A DNA stretch of 64,000 nt from Phoenix dactylifera. Taxonomy: Eukaryota; Streptophyta; Magnoliopsida; Arecales; Arecaceae. The stretch lies in contig NC_052395.1 in the NCBI RefSeq assembly GCF_009389715.1, positions 18,883,528-18,947,527 of the forward strand, read 5' to 3'. Positions 1 through 11,055 of the stretch are shown here, one piece after another. Made by a program: the position numbers and the translations under genes. Positions within the stretch are counted from its first letter, which is position 1; each line of letters opens with the position of its first letter. The notes below the pieces were generated by a model, which saw only the letters and a list, made by a program, of their open reading frames with translations, ran no database searches and was not told the origin of the DNA.

Positions 1-94
1 TTTTGTAGTGCATCGGCTCTTCCAACTCTTTCCGTTGTCATTGCTTCAAAAAACATAGATAGCTCGATTTTGATGGTTATTTGTTCTTATTATA

Positions 95-160
95 TATGCA
101 TGTATGTATGTATATATATGCATGTATATATACATGCATATATATATATATATATAGGGA
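95..160. repeat. TA/TG-rich microsatellite
   Basis: Alternating TATATG and TATATA units. Simple repeat without coding capacity; it marks the left edge of the LTR-like remnant that follows. Confidence 0.8.
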
Positions 161-1930
161 ACTGATAACCTACTCTCTGTTATGGTATGTTATCAATCTA
201 CCTATTTTTCATTAGACAAAAAACCCTTATACAAACCTAACTCGTTATTTTTTCGGGTTCACAATCAATCTAGTTGGTTTTCCAAAGGCTTACCAACCAA
301 AACCTATACCAATTGTTTTCCATGTTCACAATTAACCTAGTTGGTTTTCCAAAGGTTCACCAACCAAAATCTTTACAAAGTCCAATTAAGGTTTGGACCC
401 AACCTTTTCCCAAGTTTCAGCAGCTGAAACTTGTTACAAGATAAGTATAAAAAGAGTTAAAGTATAAAAACTACTGCCCAATAAATAAAAATATAACTGA
501 TCAAGGAGAACAATACAGCATTGTTGGTGATTTGAATGCTGTCGTGGATGCTTCACCAACTTCCAGAGCTATAGATTTGACGTTGAATACTTGCAATAGA
601 CACTCTTAAGCTTTTCACTTGGTTGCTTACTCCTATGCTCTGGTTTTTGGATCTCTTTTATGATTTGGACATTTGGATAGCATAGCTCTCTACTATCTGA
701 GGTAGTTCCCTTGTATTTATAGTCTTTGATGTGGCAGAAACTTGATTCTGGCCGTTGGAGACAAAATAGAGCCGTTGGGAGTAAAAAACTAGCAGTTATC
801 CCTTCCAACAGTTTTTGAGTCGACTCGAGCAGATCTTGAGTTGACTCGGCTGAAGCAGGAGTCGACTCGAGCTTGTCGGGAGTTGACTCAAGCTCGAGCT
901 CTTCAAAATTGAATTTCTGTCTTTTCCTGCGGGAGTCGGCTCACGCTTGAGTCGATTCAAGCTTGAGTCGGCTCGAGTACTGTTCATCTGAAAATGTGTT
1001 TCTGTCTTACTCTGCGGGAGTCAACTCACGAGCTGCTTGAGTCGACTCGAGAATTGCTTGAGTTAGTTCACGAACTACTTGAGTTAGCTCGAGCTCTGTG
1101 CATGGATTTGATGAAGCAGTTGTTCCATTTTGTTCATTAAGGTTTGGACCCAACCTTTTCCCAAGTTTCAGCAGCTGAAACTTGTTACAAGATAAGTATA
1201 AAAAGAGTTAAAGTATAAAAACTACTGCCCAATAAATAAAAATATAACTGATCAAGGAGAACCATACAGCATTGTTGGTGATTTGAATGCTGTCGTGGAT
1301 GCTTCACCAACTTCCAAAGCTATAGATTTGACGTTGAATACTTGCAATAGACACTCTTAAGCTTTTCACTTGGTTGCTTACTCCTATGCTCTGGTTTTTG
1401 GATCTCTTTTATGATTTGGACATTTGGATAGCAGAGCTCTCTTCTATCTGAGGTAGTTCCCTTGTATTTATAGTCTTTGATGTGGCAGAAACTTGATTCT
1501 GGCCGTTGGAGACAAAATAGAGCCGTTGGGAGTAAAAAACTAGCAGTTATGCCTTCCAACAGTTTTTAAGTCGACTCGAGCAGATCTTGAGTTGACTCGG
1601 CTGAAGCAGGAGTCGACTCGAGCTTGTCGGGAGTTGACTCAAGCTCGAGCTCTTCAAAATTGAATTTCTGTCTTTTCCTGCGGGAGTCGGCTCACGCTTG
1701 AGTCGATTCAAGCTTGAGTGGACTCAAGCTTGAGTTGGCTCGAGTACTGTTCATCTGAAAATGTGTTTCTGTCTTACTCTGCGGGAGTCAACTCACGAGC
1801 TGCTTGAGTCGACTCGAGAATTGCTTGAGTTAGTTCACGAACTACTTGAGTTAGCTCGAGCTCTGTGCCAAAGTTACCATTTATGCCAGAGTCGACTCGA
1901 GGTTTCCAGGAGTCGACTCAAAAACTATTT
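160..1930 (-). mobile_element. SIRE-like LTR remnant
   Basis: Read on the minus strand, this block has the same order of parts as the LTR of the Copia element at 48,858-50,420. First comes a dense array of GTCGAC-centred motifs (GAGTCGACTCGAG type). Then comes a sequence around TAACTGCTAG, then a TATA-like TATAAATAC near 710. Last, next to the end, are two copies of a unit of about 67 bp containing GTTGGT and AAAACCAAC (about 258-304 and 325-371). Nucleotide identity to that LTR is low, so this would be a diverged relative. No gag or pol is attached, and neither a clean TG/CA terminus nor a TSD was found. Short open frames here (569-808, 1320-1559) are identical by duplication and are not considered genes. 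Assignment rests on architecture, not alignment. Confidence 0.5.
386..1869. repeat. 751-bp tandem duplication
   Basis: The segment beginning GGTTTGGACCC at 390 recurs at 1,141. The offset stays at 751 bp over several hundred bases with only scattered substitutions. The second unit gains a short extra stretch of AAGCTTGAGT units near 1,715-1,740. Unit 1 ends near 1,101 and unit 2 near 1,869. High identity implies a recent duplication. Confidence 0.9.
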
Positions 1931-3640
1931 TTTGGAATTTTTCTTATAATTGCTCCTCTAACATGAATTCTTTGATCTTGAAACTTGGGCCAATGAAGTG
2001 TAGCTTTCTTCCAAATTTTCTTGAGAACTTTTGAGGCCTTCTTGTGTTCTTCCAACTTGCCATATTTCTTGCAAAAGAAATTATCTTTGTTCTTGCAACA
2101 CAAAGATTAGTAATTATACTTCAAGATTTTATGATCATCAAAATCAATCTTTGGATCAATACCATTGTTTTAGCAATTTCTCGGTGATTCGCCGGCTCCA
2201 ATTTTGGTAAATAAGGCCAGAAACAACAGAGAAGAAAGAGAATGAGAAGGAAGAGCCTTACCTTGGTTTGGTGAGGCGCTCCGGCGGCTCTCCGACGATG
2301 AATCGAGGAAGAAGGATCCAAAAGAGACCTCGGATTTTGTGGTGATTTCTTTTCTAGTCTTTGACGACTTTCAAAGGAGGAGAATGTGATCTTAAATAGG
2401 CGAGATCCGGTCTACAGATTACCTTGAAATTTTTGGTTTTCCGACTCGATTGCAATCGAGATCGGCAAGAAAGAAGACTCCCAATAGTAGTCTTCCTTTC
2501 TGTCCCTTCACGTGCTCTGCATATGAGGCCTTGTGGGCCTGACCACTCCGGGCCGGCCCACAAGCTAATGGGCTATCATAGAAGTAATAGGCATCTTTCT
2601 TCTTTTCCAAATTTTATAGATAACAGATATAATAGATTAAAAACTAATAAAATTTTTGCATATTAATAGTATATGATAATATTAGTATAAAAATTTTATT
2701 GTGAAAAATAATCAAGCTCATATATCTCTTATATTCTATTATATTTTAGTTATCAATTCTATTACATCCATTTTACATGACTTTTCTAGAGCAGTTGGAA
2801 AAGGAGAAAAAATTGTACCCATGTGAAAGGTGAAATTAGGGAAAGTATTAAAAGAAGATGAAAGCTAACAATTTAATAACTGCCCTGCTAGCTATAAATA
2901 CTATAAAAACTTTGTAATCCAGCATGTAACCCGCACGATGCACGTTGTAGCTTTTTTTTATAAATTTATACCTCCTCTATTATTATAATATCATAATAAT
3001 ATTAATGTTTTAATATTATAATAATTTAAGTTATAGTTAAATTCAATCTAATATTATAAATATTATATTATTATAATAATAAAGTTTCTGCCCGGTTAAA
3101 ATCTAATTTTATATTTTTCCCTTATATACATTGCACCCGTTTGGACTCAAAAATGTGCATGCTATATTTTATTTTTATATTATTATTATAAATTAGCAAG
3201 GTGGCTAATTTTAGCTTTAGGAGTGCTCCAAAGCTGCAATCCCGCAGGTCGCAGCTCCTCCCAGAGCCCCCAAGAGCTGGTTATATTACAGTATTATCTT
3301 ATTATATATTGTAGAGCGTTGTGCAATTTAGTTTTTAATATAGTTTTGCATAACATATATCCAAGGCTGCACTTCGCGTGACAAAGTTTGAAGCTCCAAC
3401 CCGTACATCGTACAGTATTTTAATATAAGCATTGAGGCCAGGGCTCCCCTCTGGCATCGTACCGGTGGTCTCCTTTTTTTTTTTTTATTCTTAACTGTTG
3501 ATGGATGCACGTCACGAGATTTCCTTGCGGAAACGCAAATTACATTTCGTACATGATAGACTTTGGTAATTGGTACCTAACTTGAGGTTGCACAGGGCCG
3601 GCTCCCTCCCAAGTCCCAAGCGTTCCGGTGCTTATCGGCA
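1931..3640. other. Intergenic, no gene recognised
   Basis: Mostly AT-rich. On the minus strand, 2,121-2,340 contains an open stretch ending in GTAAGG-type donor sequence at about 2,263; it could be a stray 5' exon, but I recognise no family. 2,490-2,580 is GC-rich with GGGCC units. 2,640-3,200 is AT-rich with many TATTAT runs. Nothing else supportable is seen. Confidence 0.5.
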
Positions 3641-3649
3641 GTTCACAAC

Positions 3650-3795
3650 ACATGATAGGTTTATTTAACAAGAACAAATCAATAAATCAGTGAGATCCGT
3701 TTGTCATTTATGGTTTCCAATGAAGAAAAATTCTCTTTAATAAATTTAAAATTAATCTCCTTTCTCAAAAATTTAAATAAATAAATAAATATAGT
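3650..3795 (+). repeat. Inverted-repeat arm A (TPS upstream DNA)
   Basis: From GGTTTATTTAACAAGAAC through a TTTAAATAAATAAA run, this stretch matches the reverse complement of about 11,775-11,925 with moderate divergence. It lies about 500 bp upstream of the first TPS exon at 4,263, so it is part of the TPS upstream region. Confidence 0.75.
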
Positions 3796-3864
3796 CCTAC
3801 AGTCCATCTTGCTCTAAAAAAAAAAATAGTATGAAAACCAGCTCAGCAAAATATAGAAATTTTC

Positions 3865-4015
3865 TACATTTAACATGGCAAATGATTATTACTCCATTAA
3901 AGTTGCTGGAAAAAAAAAGAAAATTTGTCATTTTCCCGCCTATTGCAGAAGCTGCCTACAGCTAGAGTTATAGAATATTTTGGGATGCACATGGGTGCTG
4001 AATTTTCTAACTTTT
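3865..4015 (+). repeat. Inverted-repeat arm B (TPS upstream DNA)
   Basis: The block containing TTTAACATGGCAAATG, GTTGCTGGAAAAAAAA and TGGGATGCACA recurs in reverse complement at 6,170-6,310. Together with arm A it shows that the TPS upstream region was copied in inverted orientation. Confidence 0.75.
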
Positions 4016-4170
4016 GCGAATGGCTCTCCTCAAACTTGCAGTGGTAGCTCTCTGGTTTCGAAAGGAACAATAAAGTCTTCCAATTTGTGGCGATCGACAT
4101 CTCCGGGAACAATTAATAGTCTTCCAATAGCTGTTGGATTGCCGCACGTACTGTCTCCCTCCCATCACAC

Positions 4171-4178
4171 TATAAATA
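4171..4178 (+). promoter_or_regulatory. TATA box of TPS copy A
   Basis: TATAAATA 92 bp before the ATG at 4,263, in a context (CACTATAAATACACC) shared with TPS copy B at 14,194. A GCACGTAC (ACGT core) lies about 25 bp upstream. The spacing fits a plant core promoter. Confidence 0.65.
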
Positions 4179-4262
4179 CACCCTCCAGGAATTCAGCCAA
4201 GACATCCAGACACATCTATCTTAATTTCCTTCTTCTTCTTCCCAGTTTGTGCTTCTGTAGAC

Positions 4263-4563
4263 ATGGAGGAGTCATTGGAGTGCCTCGTCGAGAGGGTTAA
4301 GGAAGAAGTTTTCTCTCCCTCTGCTGACGTACAAGCCTTCTTGCCATCGTCTGCCTACGAGACTGCATGGGTGGCCATGATACCCGATCCTGAACGCCGT
4401 AGTTGTCCTATGTTCCCAAATTGTTTGAGTTGGGTGCTCCACAACCAGAACTCTGGAGGGTCATGGGGAGAGCTTGATCTCACCATAGACCATTTCACTG
4501 CTACTCTGGCCAGTGTTATTGCGCTTAAGACCTGGAGCGTTGGCTCTATAAATATAGATGAAG
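4263..4563 (+). pseudogene. Terpene synthase (TPS-e/f) orphan exon 1, copy A
   Basis: Encodes about 100 residues starting [15 protein letters not shown] and containing [12 protein letters not shown], the conserved SAYDTAW-type motif of the N-terminal domain of plant diterpene synthases. VLHNQNSGGSWGE follows, typical of the geranyllinalool/linalool synthase subfamily (TPS-e/f). The family makes acyclic terpene alcohols such as geranyllinalool in plastids or cytosol. The exon is open to a GAAG/gtataac donor at 4,563/4,564 and has its own TATA box. No exon 2 follows nearby: homology to the complete copy stops in intron 1 at about 4,885. It is an isolated fragment, although splicing over some 24.7 kb to the exons at 29,231 cannot be excluded. 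This copy lacks the 10-bp deletion that breaks copy B. Confidence 0.85.
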
Positions 4564-4885
4564 GTATAACTAAGTCATCTTCATTGTTTCATTCTTCAAT
4601 GCTTCATAGTGACATCCATCAACAGAAAAAGCACAAAAGTTGACACCCCTCCTCCACGTAGGAGCTTCGGTTATAAAAAATAAATAAATAAAGGAGCTTC
4701 TGAGTTTGGATATATTATTGTTTTCTATTTACTCTATATAATTCCATTAGTTTAGGCTCCCATTTTTATTAGCACTTTTCCATTGACTGGGATTTTAGCA
4801 CTCAATCCAAGTTTCAAATTTTCTTTAGTCCTCGATCCCTAGCACTTTTGTATATTCTTATATCCTAATATGTGCGGAGTTACAC
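4564..4885 (+). other. Intron 1 remnant of TPS copy A
   Basis: Aligns with copy B intron 1 on both sides of the CACTA insertion (14,577-14,701 and 28,368-28,640). It contains GTAGGAGCTTCGG uninterrupted, which is the empty target site of that transposon. Homology ends near 4,885, next to a CACACACA run. Confidence 0.85.
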
Positions 4886-6169
4886 ACACACAGCTTCCCA
4901 AATTGCCCCTCTGCAGGCTAGGAAACTCTCCACCCCCCTTCCATCAAGGGGGGAAGACTCGTAGCCAGCTCCTGTTGGTCACGGTCAGGTACAGAAAACA
5001 GGACAAGGAACCTCCCTACCCCCCTCTCTCTTTCTCTCTCTCTCTCCTCTCCTCTCTTTATTTTATCGCAAGTCGGTGCCTTTTTACCTTCTTCCTTCCT
5101 TCTATGGTTATGGGCTGAGGCTCGGCTCGGGCCGGCCCTGTTAAGCAGCACAGTTGTTCAATTACAAGATAAATAAGGAGATGGACAGACTTGATGGAGA
5201 ACATAAAGGCGTCAGGATTGTCTACTTTACTTCAGTTCATGTATCCCGGTTAAGCTAAGGCCTGTTCCGTACCTTAAACTCAATCCCATCCAAACAAAAC
5301 CAATGACAAGAAACAGGTATCTAAACAGCGGCCTAGGCCGCACTTCGCCGCATCTAGCTAGCCTTTTAAAAAAAGTGATTGAAGAACCTATTTTTCTTGG
5401 AAGAACCTAATATTTTGTTTGCTTATTTGATTAAAAATTCACAAATTTGAAAATATCCATCAAAAAGTTTCATCTTTTCCTTCGGTTTTGCTTGCAGTCA
5501 AGCATAAATACAACTATTTGCTTTAGTAAAACAAAAAAAAAGGGCAAGCTAATTTTGACTATAAATAAAGTTGATGATTACATACTGATGGGAGGTAAAA
5601 TGGATCGTCCTACTCCAGCATGAAACCATCCAAACCCCGCCAAGCGAACCGACCTCAGCCAGAGACCAAGCCGACCTCGAACGAAGAAGGTGACCTTGGC
5701 CAGAAACTGAGGTGACCTCCACCAGAGACCGAGTTGACCTCGGCCGAATACTGGGGTCAACTCTTCAAGCACATGCCATAGCCTCCAAGCTTGTCTGACC
5801 TCGGCCCAAGGCCGAGCCGACCTCAGCCTTGTCCACCTCAGTCTCGCCGCCTCCAAATCCTCATCGAAGATCCCGTGGATCCTTAGGACAAGACTGCAGA
5901 AATATCTCCTAAATCCTCATCAAAGACCTTGCGGATCCTCGGGACAAGACTGGAATGATGTTTTCCGGATCCTCCGCGGGCGGGATCAGTCTCCAACAGG
6001 CGAGCAGCGATTGGCCTGGTCTACAGCTGAGCTCATACACATGGTCTAGAATATTATTGCTCAAATTTATGGCTCTCATTTTTTAGGACTTCAAATTTTT
6101 TCTTACTTTTGGGCTCCAACATTATGGCGGATCGATGAATCCGCCGGAGTCTGCAGTTCCCGCCTCAAA
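4886..6169. other. Intergenic with simple repeats
   Basis: A CT-rich microsatellite lies at about 5,020-5,060. About 5,600-5,990 is GC-rich with repeated GCCGACCTC / GACCTCGGCC units, resembling the repeated DNA in the LTR and 3' region of the Gypsy element in this window, and is probably an old retrotransposon scrap. No exon is recognised. Confidence 0.5.
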
Positions 6170-6310
6170 ACTTTTGGAAGAGTTTAGCTGTCCGCCACCA
6201 GTGTGCATCCCTAATATTCTATTACTGTAGGCAGTTTCTAAAGGAAATGACATTTTTTTTCCAGCAATTTTAGCCCAATCAAAAACATTTGCAATGTTAA
6301 ATATAGAAGA
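6170..6310 (-). repeat. Inverted copy of arm B
   Basis: Reverse complement of 3,865-4,015 (TPS upstream DNA), sharing AATTGCTGGAAAAAAAA, ACTGCCTACAG and GGGATGCACA. The CACTA element at 6,412 begins about 100 bp beyond it, so the transposon landed in the inverted promoter copy. Confidence 0.75.
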
Positions 6311-6439
6311 TTTATACAATTCGGTAGTTGTCGTTGTTGTTACTATTATAATATTCTAAGATTAAGAGATATCGTATCTTTGGATGATTGGCATCAACTG
6401 GAAACAAGCATCACTACAGGAAAAAGAGATTTTAACGAC

Positions 6440-6590
6440 ATGTTTTTGCCGACGCTTGCTACAAGCGTCGGCAATGTCCCGCAGAGCGCCAAAAATAGCC
6501 GACGCATTTTAAAAGCGTCAGCAATTTACGACGCTCGTTAGCGTCGTCGTAGAGTTGGCCTAAAACGACGCTTATTAGTGTCGTTGAAAA
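6440..6590. repeat. Left subterminal palindromes of CACTA 1
   Basis: Units such as GCCGACGCTTGCTACAAGCGTCGGC and GACGCTTATTAGTGTCG, in both orientations. They are the likely binding sites for a TNPA-like transposase. Confidence 0.85.
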
Positions 6591-6918
6591 CCAAATACCC
6601 ATCAAAACCCGCGTCCGCCTCCCTCCTCCATCCTCGATCGACATATCAAGCCCTCCTCTGCCTCCTCCTCCCTCCTCTGCCTCCTCCTTCTTCTGCCTCC
6701 TCCTCCCTCCTCTCCGGCGCCGACCAGTGTTGCAAGAAACCGGTTCTTCCTCTCCCTCCGCCCGCACCCATCCCGCCTCTTCTCTCTCTCTCTCTCTCGC
6801 TCGCTCTCTCGCCCTCTCTCGTTTCTTCTTCACCCTGATTCTTCTCCCTTCCCCCCTCCCGCCGCCTCGATTCTTCTTCATCCTCTCCCTCCGAACCCCA
6901 CATCGCCTCCCATAAAAA

Positions 6919-7891
6919 ATGACCGACGCCGAGCCCTCCTCCCCCTCCTCCGCCGCCTCCGCCAACTCTTCATGCGCCGCCGTCTGCTCCACCTCCGCCA
7001 CCGCGGCCGAGGCCAGCCCGCCGCTGTCGTCGATGTGCTCCGCCTGTGGCGGCCCCACCGCCTCCATCTCCTCTGCCGCCGGCCGCCACTTCCTTGGCTT
7101 CGTCGCCGATCTCTCCCACTCTGTCCGCGGCCGCAAGATCTCCGACCCCGTTCCCCCCCTCCCCCAAACCGTCACCTCCCTCCTCTCCCTCCTCCAAGCC
7201 CTAACCTCTTAAATCGATGAGATTCCCCCCCTCCCCCACTCCGCCCGCTACGGCAACCCCGCCTACCGCTCGTCTCCGCCGAGGCCCCCGCCCTCCTTCC
7301 CCCCCTTATTACCTCCGAGGAGCTCCTCCCCGCCGCTGACGAGCTTCTCCCCTACCTCCTCGACTCCTTCGGCAACGCCTCCCGCATCGACTACGGCACC
7401 GGCCACGAGACCAACTTCGCCGCCTTCCTCTACTGCCTCGCCCACCTCGGCCTCATCAGGGAGGAGAACTACCCGGCCCTCGTCACCCGGGTCTTCGTCG
7501 CCTACCTCGAACTCATGCGCAGGCTCCAGATCACCTACTGTCTCGAGCCCGCTGGGTCTCACGGTGTCTGGGGCCTCGAGGACTACCACTTTCTCCCCTC
7601 TATCTTTGGCTCAGCTCAGCTTATTGATCACAAGTATATGAAGCCCAAGTCGATTCACAACCAGGACATTCTTGATAACTTCTCCCACGAGTATATGTAC
7701 TTGGCCTGTGTGGCTTTTGTCAAGAAGGTGAAGAAGGGGGTGTTTGCTGAGCACTCCCCGATGCTTGATGATATCAGTGCGGTCCTGACATGGAGCAAGG
7801 TGAACAGTGGAATGCTGAAGATGTATAAGGCTGAGGTGCTTGAGAAGGTGCCCATCATGCAGCATTTTGTCTTTGGTTCGCTCATCAAATG
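6919..7891 (+). pseudogene. PP2A activator (PTPA) gene fragment captured in CACTA 1
   Basis: From the ATG at 6,919 the translation matches plant phosphotyrosyl phosphatase activator, the peptidyl-prolyl isomerase that activates PP2A. It has an N-terminal Ser/Ala-rich leader with an SxCxxCGGP segment, then SFGNASRIDYGTGHETNF, GVWGLEDYHFLP and FGSAQLIDH. It ends with MYKAEVLEKVPIMQHFVFGS and a split Trp codon at a gtacca donor (7,892). Nearly the full domain is present. It is broken: an in-frame TAA lies near 7,210, and a deletion near 7,265 shifts the frame between the N-terminal part and LVSAEAPAL. A CT-rich 5' UTR-like stretch precedes it (6,640-6,900), so the capture included the 5' end of the gene. 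The call is firm; function is lost. Confidence 0.88.
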
Positions 7892-7892
7892 G

Positions 7893-8520
7893 TACCATTT
7901 CCATCTTTCCGTTGGCATTTGATTAAGTAGAAACTTTATCTTCTTTCACATGTGAAATTGCTTCTACGCGCATGATAAAATTAGTTATTCTTTGCGATTA
8001 TGATATAATGTAGATTTGGGCTCATTAATATTCATTATGGCATTTATTTTGATTGTTTTTGTGTTCCTACCATTTTCATCTTTCCCTTGGCATTTTGATT
8101 AAATGGAAACTTTATGTTCTTTCACATGTGAAATTGCTTCTACCCGCATGATAAAATTGGTTATTCTTTGTGATTATGATATAACGTAGATTTGGGAATT
8201 GATCTCTTGAGTTGTTCAAACTATTTGAGAGGTATACCATAGTTGTACTTTTTATTGGTAATTCATGAGCTTGTGCTTGTCAAATAATGTAGTTGGTCAT
8301 GATTGCAATTACTTTTGGGGTTTATCCATGAACCAAAGACAGCCTTAGTATTTAATTGCTGTAATTGATCTCTTGGGTTGTTAAACCTTTTTGAGAGCTA
8401 TATCATGGTTGTGCTCTTGATTGGTAATTCATGAATTTGTCCTTGTCAAATGATGTAGTGGTCACAATTGTTGTTTCTGGTGCATAGTGTTTAAATTACT
8501 ATAACATGGTGGCAGCTATT
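7893..8520 (+). repeat. Two local tandem duplications in intron-like DNA
   Basis: About 7,893-8,030 recurs at about 8,078-8,195 (shared CTTTCACATGTGAAATTGCTTC), and about 8,197-8,310 recurs at about 8,366-8,475 (shared TTGGTAATTCATGA). This is probably intron DNA captured with the PTPA or syntaxin gene. Confidence 0.75.
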
Positions 8521-8658
8521 TTGAGACTTCCAGCTATATAGAGGTGACATATTGTATATATGCTTCATTCTAATAAGGCCTCTAAGACTATTGGTCTACA
8601 CATCATGCTGATTTTCTCCCTTAATTCCGTGATTCTTAGACATGAATTTCTAAATGCA

Positions 8659-9155
8659 GGCAAGCAAAAAGATAGCCGATGCAAAGCATGCAAAAGATTT
8701 CCAAGCAGTTCTGAAAGAGTTTCAGAAAGCTCAAAGGCTTACAGTTGAGAGGGAAACTGCTTATGCCCCTTTTGTTCCTCAAGCAGTTCTTCCTTCGAGG
8801 TACTGATTTACTCACTCAGCTCTTATTAGGTCTCAAGAAGTCGTGAATAATGATTGTCAGTCATGTGTGTTTGTTTTTGTTTTTTTTGGTTGTGCAAAGC
8901 TATTTAACATAAATTTGATGTATTCTAATGAATTTTCACTAGTAAATAGTAGTTTTCATAGTAATTGGTGTATTTTCAATACTGCATTTCTGCATATTAC
9001 AGTATCAATACATGATACATTGCGATCTTTGTGCCCTGCTGATCATCTGATTGCTGTAGCCTGGTTATTTTTGTGCAGCTATACTGCTAGAGAGAGAGAG
9101 ATGTTAGTGCTGATAAAACATCTGAACAGCGTGCTCTGCTTGTGGAATCTAGAAG
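8659..9155 (+). pseudogene. SYP2-type syntaxin (Qa-SNARE) exons captured in CACTA 1
   Basis: Exon 8,659-8,798 lies between a TGCAG acceptor and a gtactg donor. It encodes [17 protein letters not shown], then [17 protein letters not shown], the Habc-to-linker region of plant SYP21/22 (VAM3-like) vacuolar t-SNAREs. Exon 9,079-9,155 (acceptor TTGTGCAG, donor gtgaga) continues with SYTA and, after a frame change in a GAGAGAGAGA run, SADKTSEQRALLVESRR. Intron borders are preserved, so genomic DNA rather than cDNA was captured. The N-terminal Habc start and the C-terminal SNARE helix and membrane anchor are absent. The GA-run frameshift makes it non-functional. Confidence 0.85.
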
Positions 9156-9719
9156 GTGAGAGGTCTTTCTATTTTAATCCTTTGATGCATAATGATTATA
9201 TAGTTGAGTCCGTTTGTGAAATTGCCATGCTTGGCACAAAAGACTGTAGTACTGATATTTAAACACTTCTAGATGCTGTGCCAGGTATTATCTTTTTGAC
9301 AAGATTCTCTTTAAGTTAATTATTCATATCAATCATTATATAATTCATTTTACTACATTTAGCTTCTACTTAGATGAAGAGTTAGGTCTCTCAACTACAT
9401 TTAATATTTATTAAATGGATTTTAATTCTTTGATCCTGAAAAGTTGGGTTAGGTCTTGTATGGCTATGAATGCTCCATCTTTTTGACCCCTGTTCCTACT
9501 CCCCTTTTCATTTCCATTATTTCTTTGTGCCACTGAGTTATATTTCTGGTTTCATAAAAATATACTAATTGGACCTGGCTAGTATCATATTTTTTAATGG
9601 TAATCAAACCCATGAAATCATCAATATAGTCCATATACTACATCTTAGCTGGAATGGCCATGAGATCCGTGTTCTTGGAGTATAGTTTTTATTTCAGTTC
9701 TGTTTGTTTGCTTAGAATA

Positions 9720-9721
<2 letters not shown>

Positions 9722-9793
<72 letters not shown>
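9722..9793. repeat. (TA)n microsatellite
   Basis: About 36 uninterrupted TA dinucleotides inside CACTA 1. Confidence 0.95.
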
Positions 9794-9795
<2 letters not shown>

Positions 9796-10116
9796 GGGAA
9801 TTGGTGTTTGTTCCTGGTTAGTAATCGTCACTTCATCTATTCCAACCACAAAATGATCAAGATTTTCTCTCCACGAGGGTGGATATTATGTATAAATGAA
9901 CATCAGCAACCTTTCCTGCAGTGTTAAAATAAGGGCTTCTGTCTGCATCAAACTTTTGATATTTTGTACGATCTCTTTCCTCGTGGGAATATCTGCTTTC
10001 AAGACATTAGAAAGTCATCATGCATCATTTATTATTTGGTCTTTCTCTTCTTTTCTGTTTTGTTTGGGGATTGGGAAACCTGATGCAAAAGTTTTGTTAT
10101 TTGTTATTGATTGCAG

Positions 10117-10474
10117 CAAAGTCAAATGGTGGATGACATGGATGAGGATCTTGATGAAGATGATTTTGGTGCAAAGGGTTCTGCTTCTGTAGAGCATGAA
10201 TCTGATGATGAGATCGTTGAATCTGACATTGAACTTGAAGGAGAAACTGTAGCACCTGATGATGATCTGCCACAAAAGGTGATTTGCAATGTATATCATA
10301 TTTACTGCTTATGAATGACTCAAGAAGTTGTGAGTGTATTTTCAGTATTTTCAACTGCGGCTTATTATTACTACTTTTTTCTGTCCAGATGGGAGACCCA
10401 TGTATTGAGGTAACAGAGGAAAGTCGTGATGCCTCTCAAGAGGCTAAAGGGAAAGCTGGAAGCAATTTCAGAAG
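10117..10474 (+). pseudogene. Hsp70-interacting protein (HIP/FAM10) exons captured in CACTA 1
   Basis: Exon 10,117-10,278 (acceptor TTGCAG, donor gtgatt) encodes an acidic linker and then DDEIVESDIELEGETV. Exon 10,389-10,474 encodes MGDPCIEVTEESRDASQEAK. These are the acidic segment and the start of the TPR domain of plant HIP/FAM10 co-chaperones, which bind Hsp70 in the cytosol. A short deletion after GGGAAAGCT shifts the frame out of the expected MEAISEG continuation. Only two exons were taken; the TPR body, Sti1-type C-terminus and N-terminal domain are missing. Confidence 0.85.
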
Positions 10475-10609
10475 GTATTTCAGTATCTGTTGCATTGTAT
10501 CTAAGCCATACTTGCTCTGAAACATTTGGTATTGGCTAATTGTCAGGGGTTTATATAATGCTGTGTTTTTATAATTTACATTCGTATTTTTATTTTTTTA
10601 AAAAATAGT

Positions 10610-11030
10610 AATCCCGACGCTTTAAAGCGTCGGTAAATAAAAGTTGTGGCACGCCTAGGCCGACGCTAGAAAAGCGACGGCAAAAATACATTTACCGACG
10701 CTTTAAAGCGTCGGCAAAAACAAAGCTTTTCCGACGCAAATGAAAGCGTGGGCAAAAATGACATTTACCGACGCTTTAAAGCGTCGGCGAAAACACAGAC
10801 TTGGCTATCCTTTACGTTTTCCGGATGCTTTAAAGCGTCGGCGAATGTCATTTTTGCCGACGCTTTCCTTAGCGTCGGGAAAGCCTTGTTTTTGCCGACG
10901 CTTTATCTTAGCGTCGGCAAAAACTTTTGCCACTCCAGTATCGCCAACGCTTTTGCGACGCTTCTGTTTGCGTTGCGGGAACTTTAGCCGACGCTTATAA
11001 GCGTCGGTAAAGATTATAAAAAGCGCCGGA
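10610..11030. repeat. Right subterminal palindromes of CACTA 1
   Basis: At least nine CCGACGCTT / AAGCGTCGG motifs, often paired as perfect palindromes such as CCGACGCTTTAAAGCGTCGG, over about 420 bp up to the right terminus. Confidence 0.9.
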
Positions 11031-11055
11031 AAAGATGAGTTTTCTTTTAGTGCAT

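Larger units (their letters stand above)
6412..11052. mobile_element. Non-autonomous gene-carrying CACTA transposon 1
   Basis: Left end CACTACAGGAAAAAGA at 6,412; right end TTTTCTTTTAGTG at 11,052. Together they form an imperfect terminal inverted repeat of the CACTACAAGAAAA type. Both ends are flanked by the trinucleotide CAT (6,409-6,411 and 11,053-11,055), the 3-bp target duplication expected of this superfamily. Inside each end are many palindromes built on CCGACGCTT/AAGCGTCGG. No transposase is present. The interior instead holds fragments of three host genes: PTPA, a SYP2-type syntaxin and HIP/FAM10. This is the structure of a Pack-CACTA-like element, which would need transposase supplied in trans. 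Confidence 0.9.

Noticed and set aside
6459-7175. Long minus-strand frame rich in Glu/Arg/Gly
   Set aside because: Complement of the CT-rich 5' UTR and Ser/Ala-rich PTPA start; no conserved domain.
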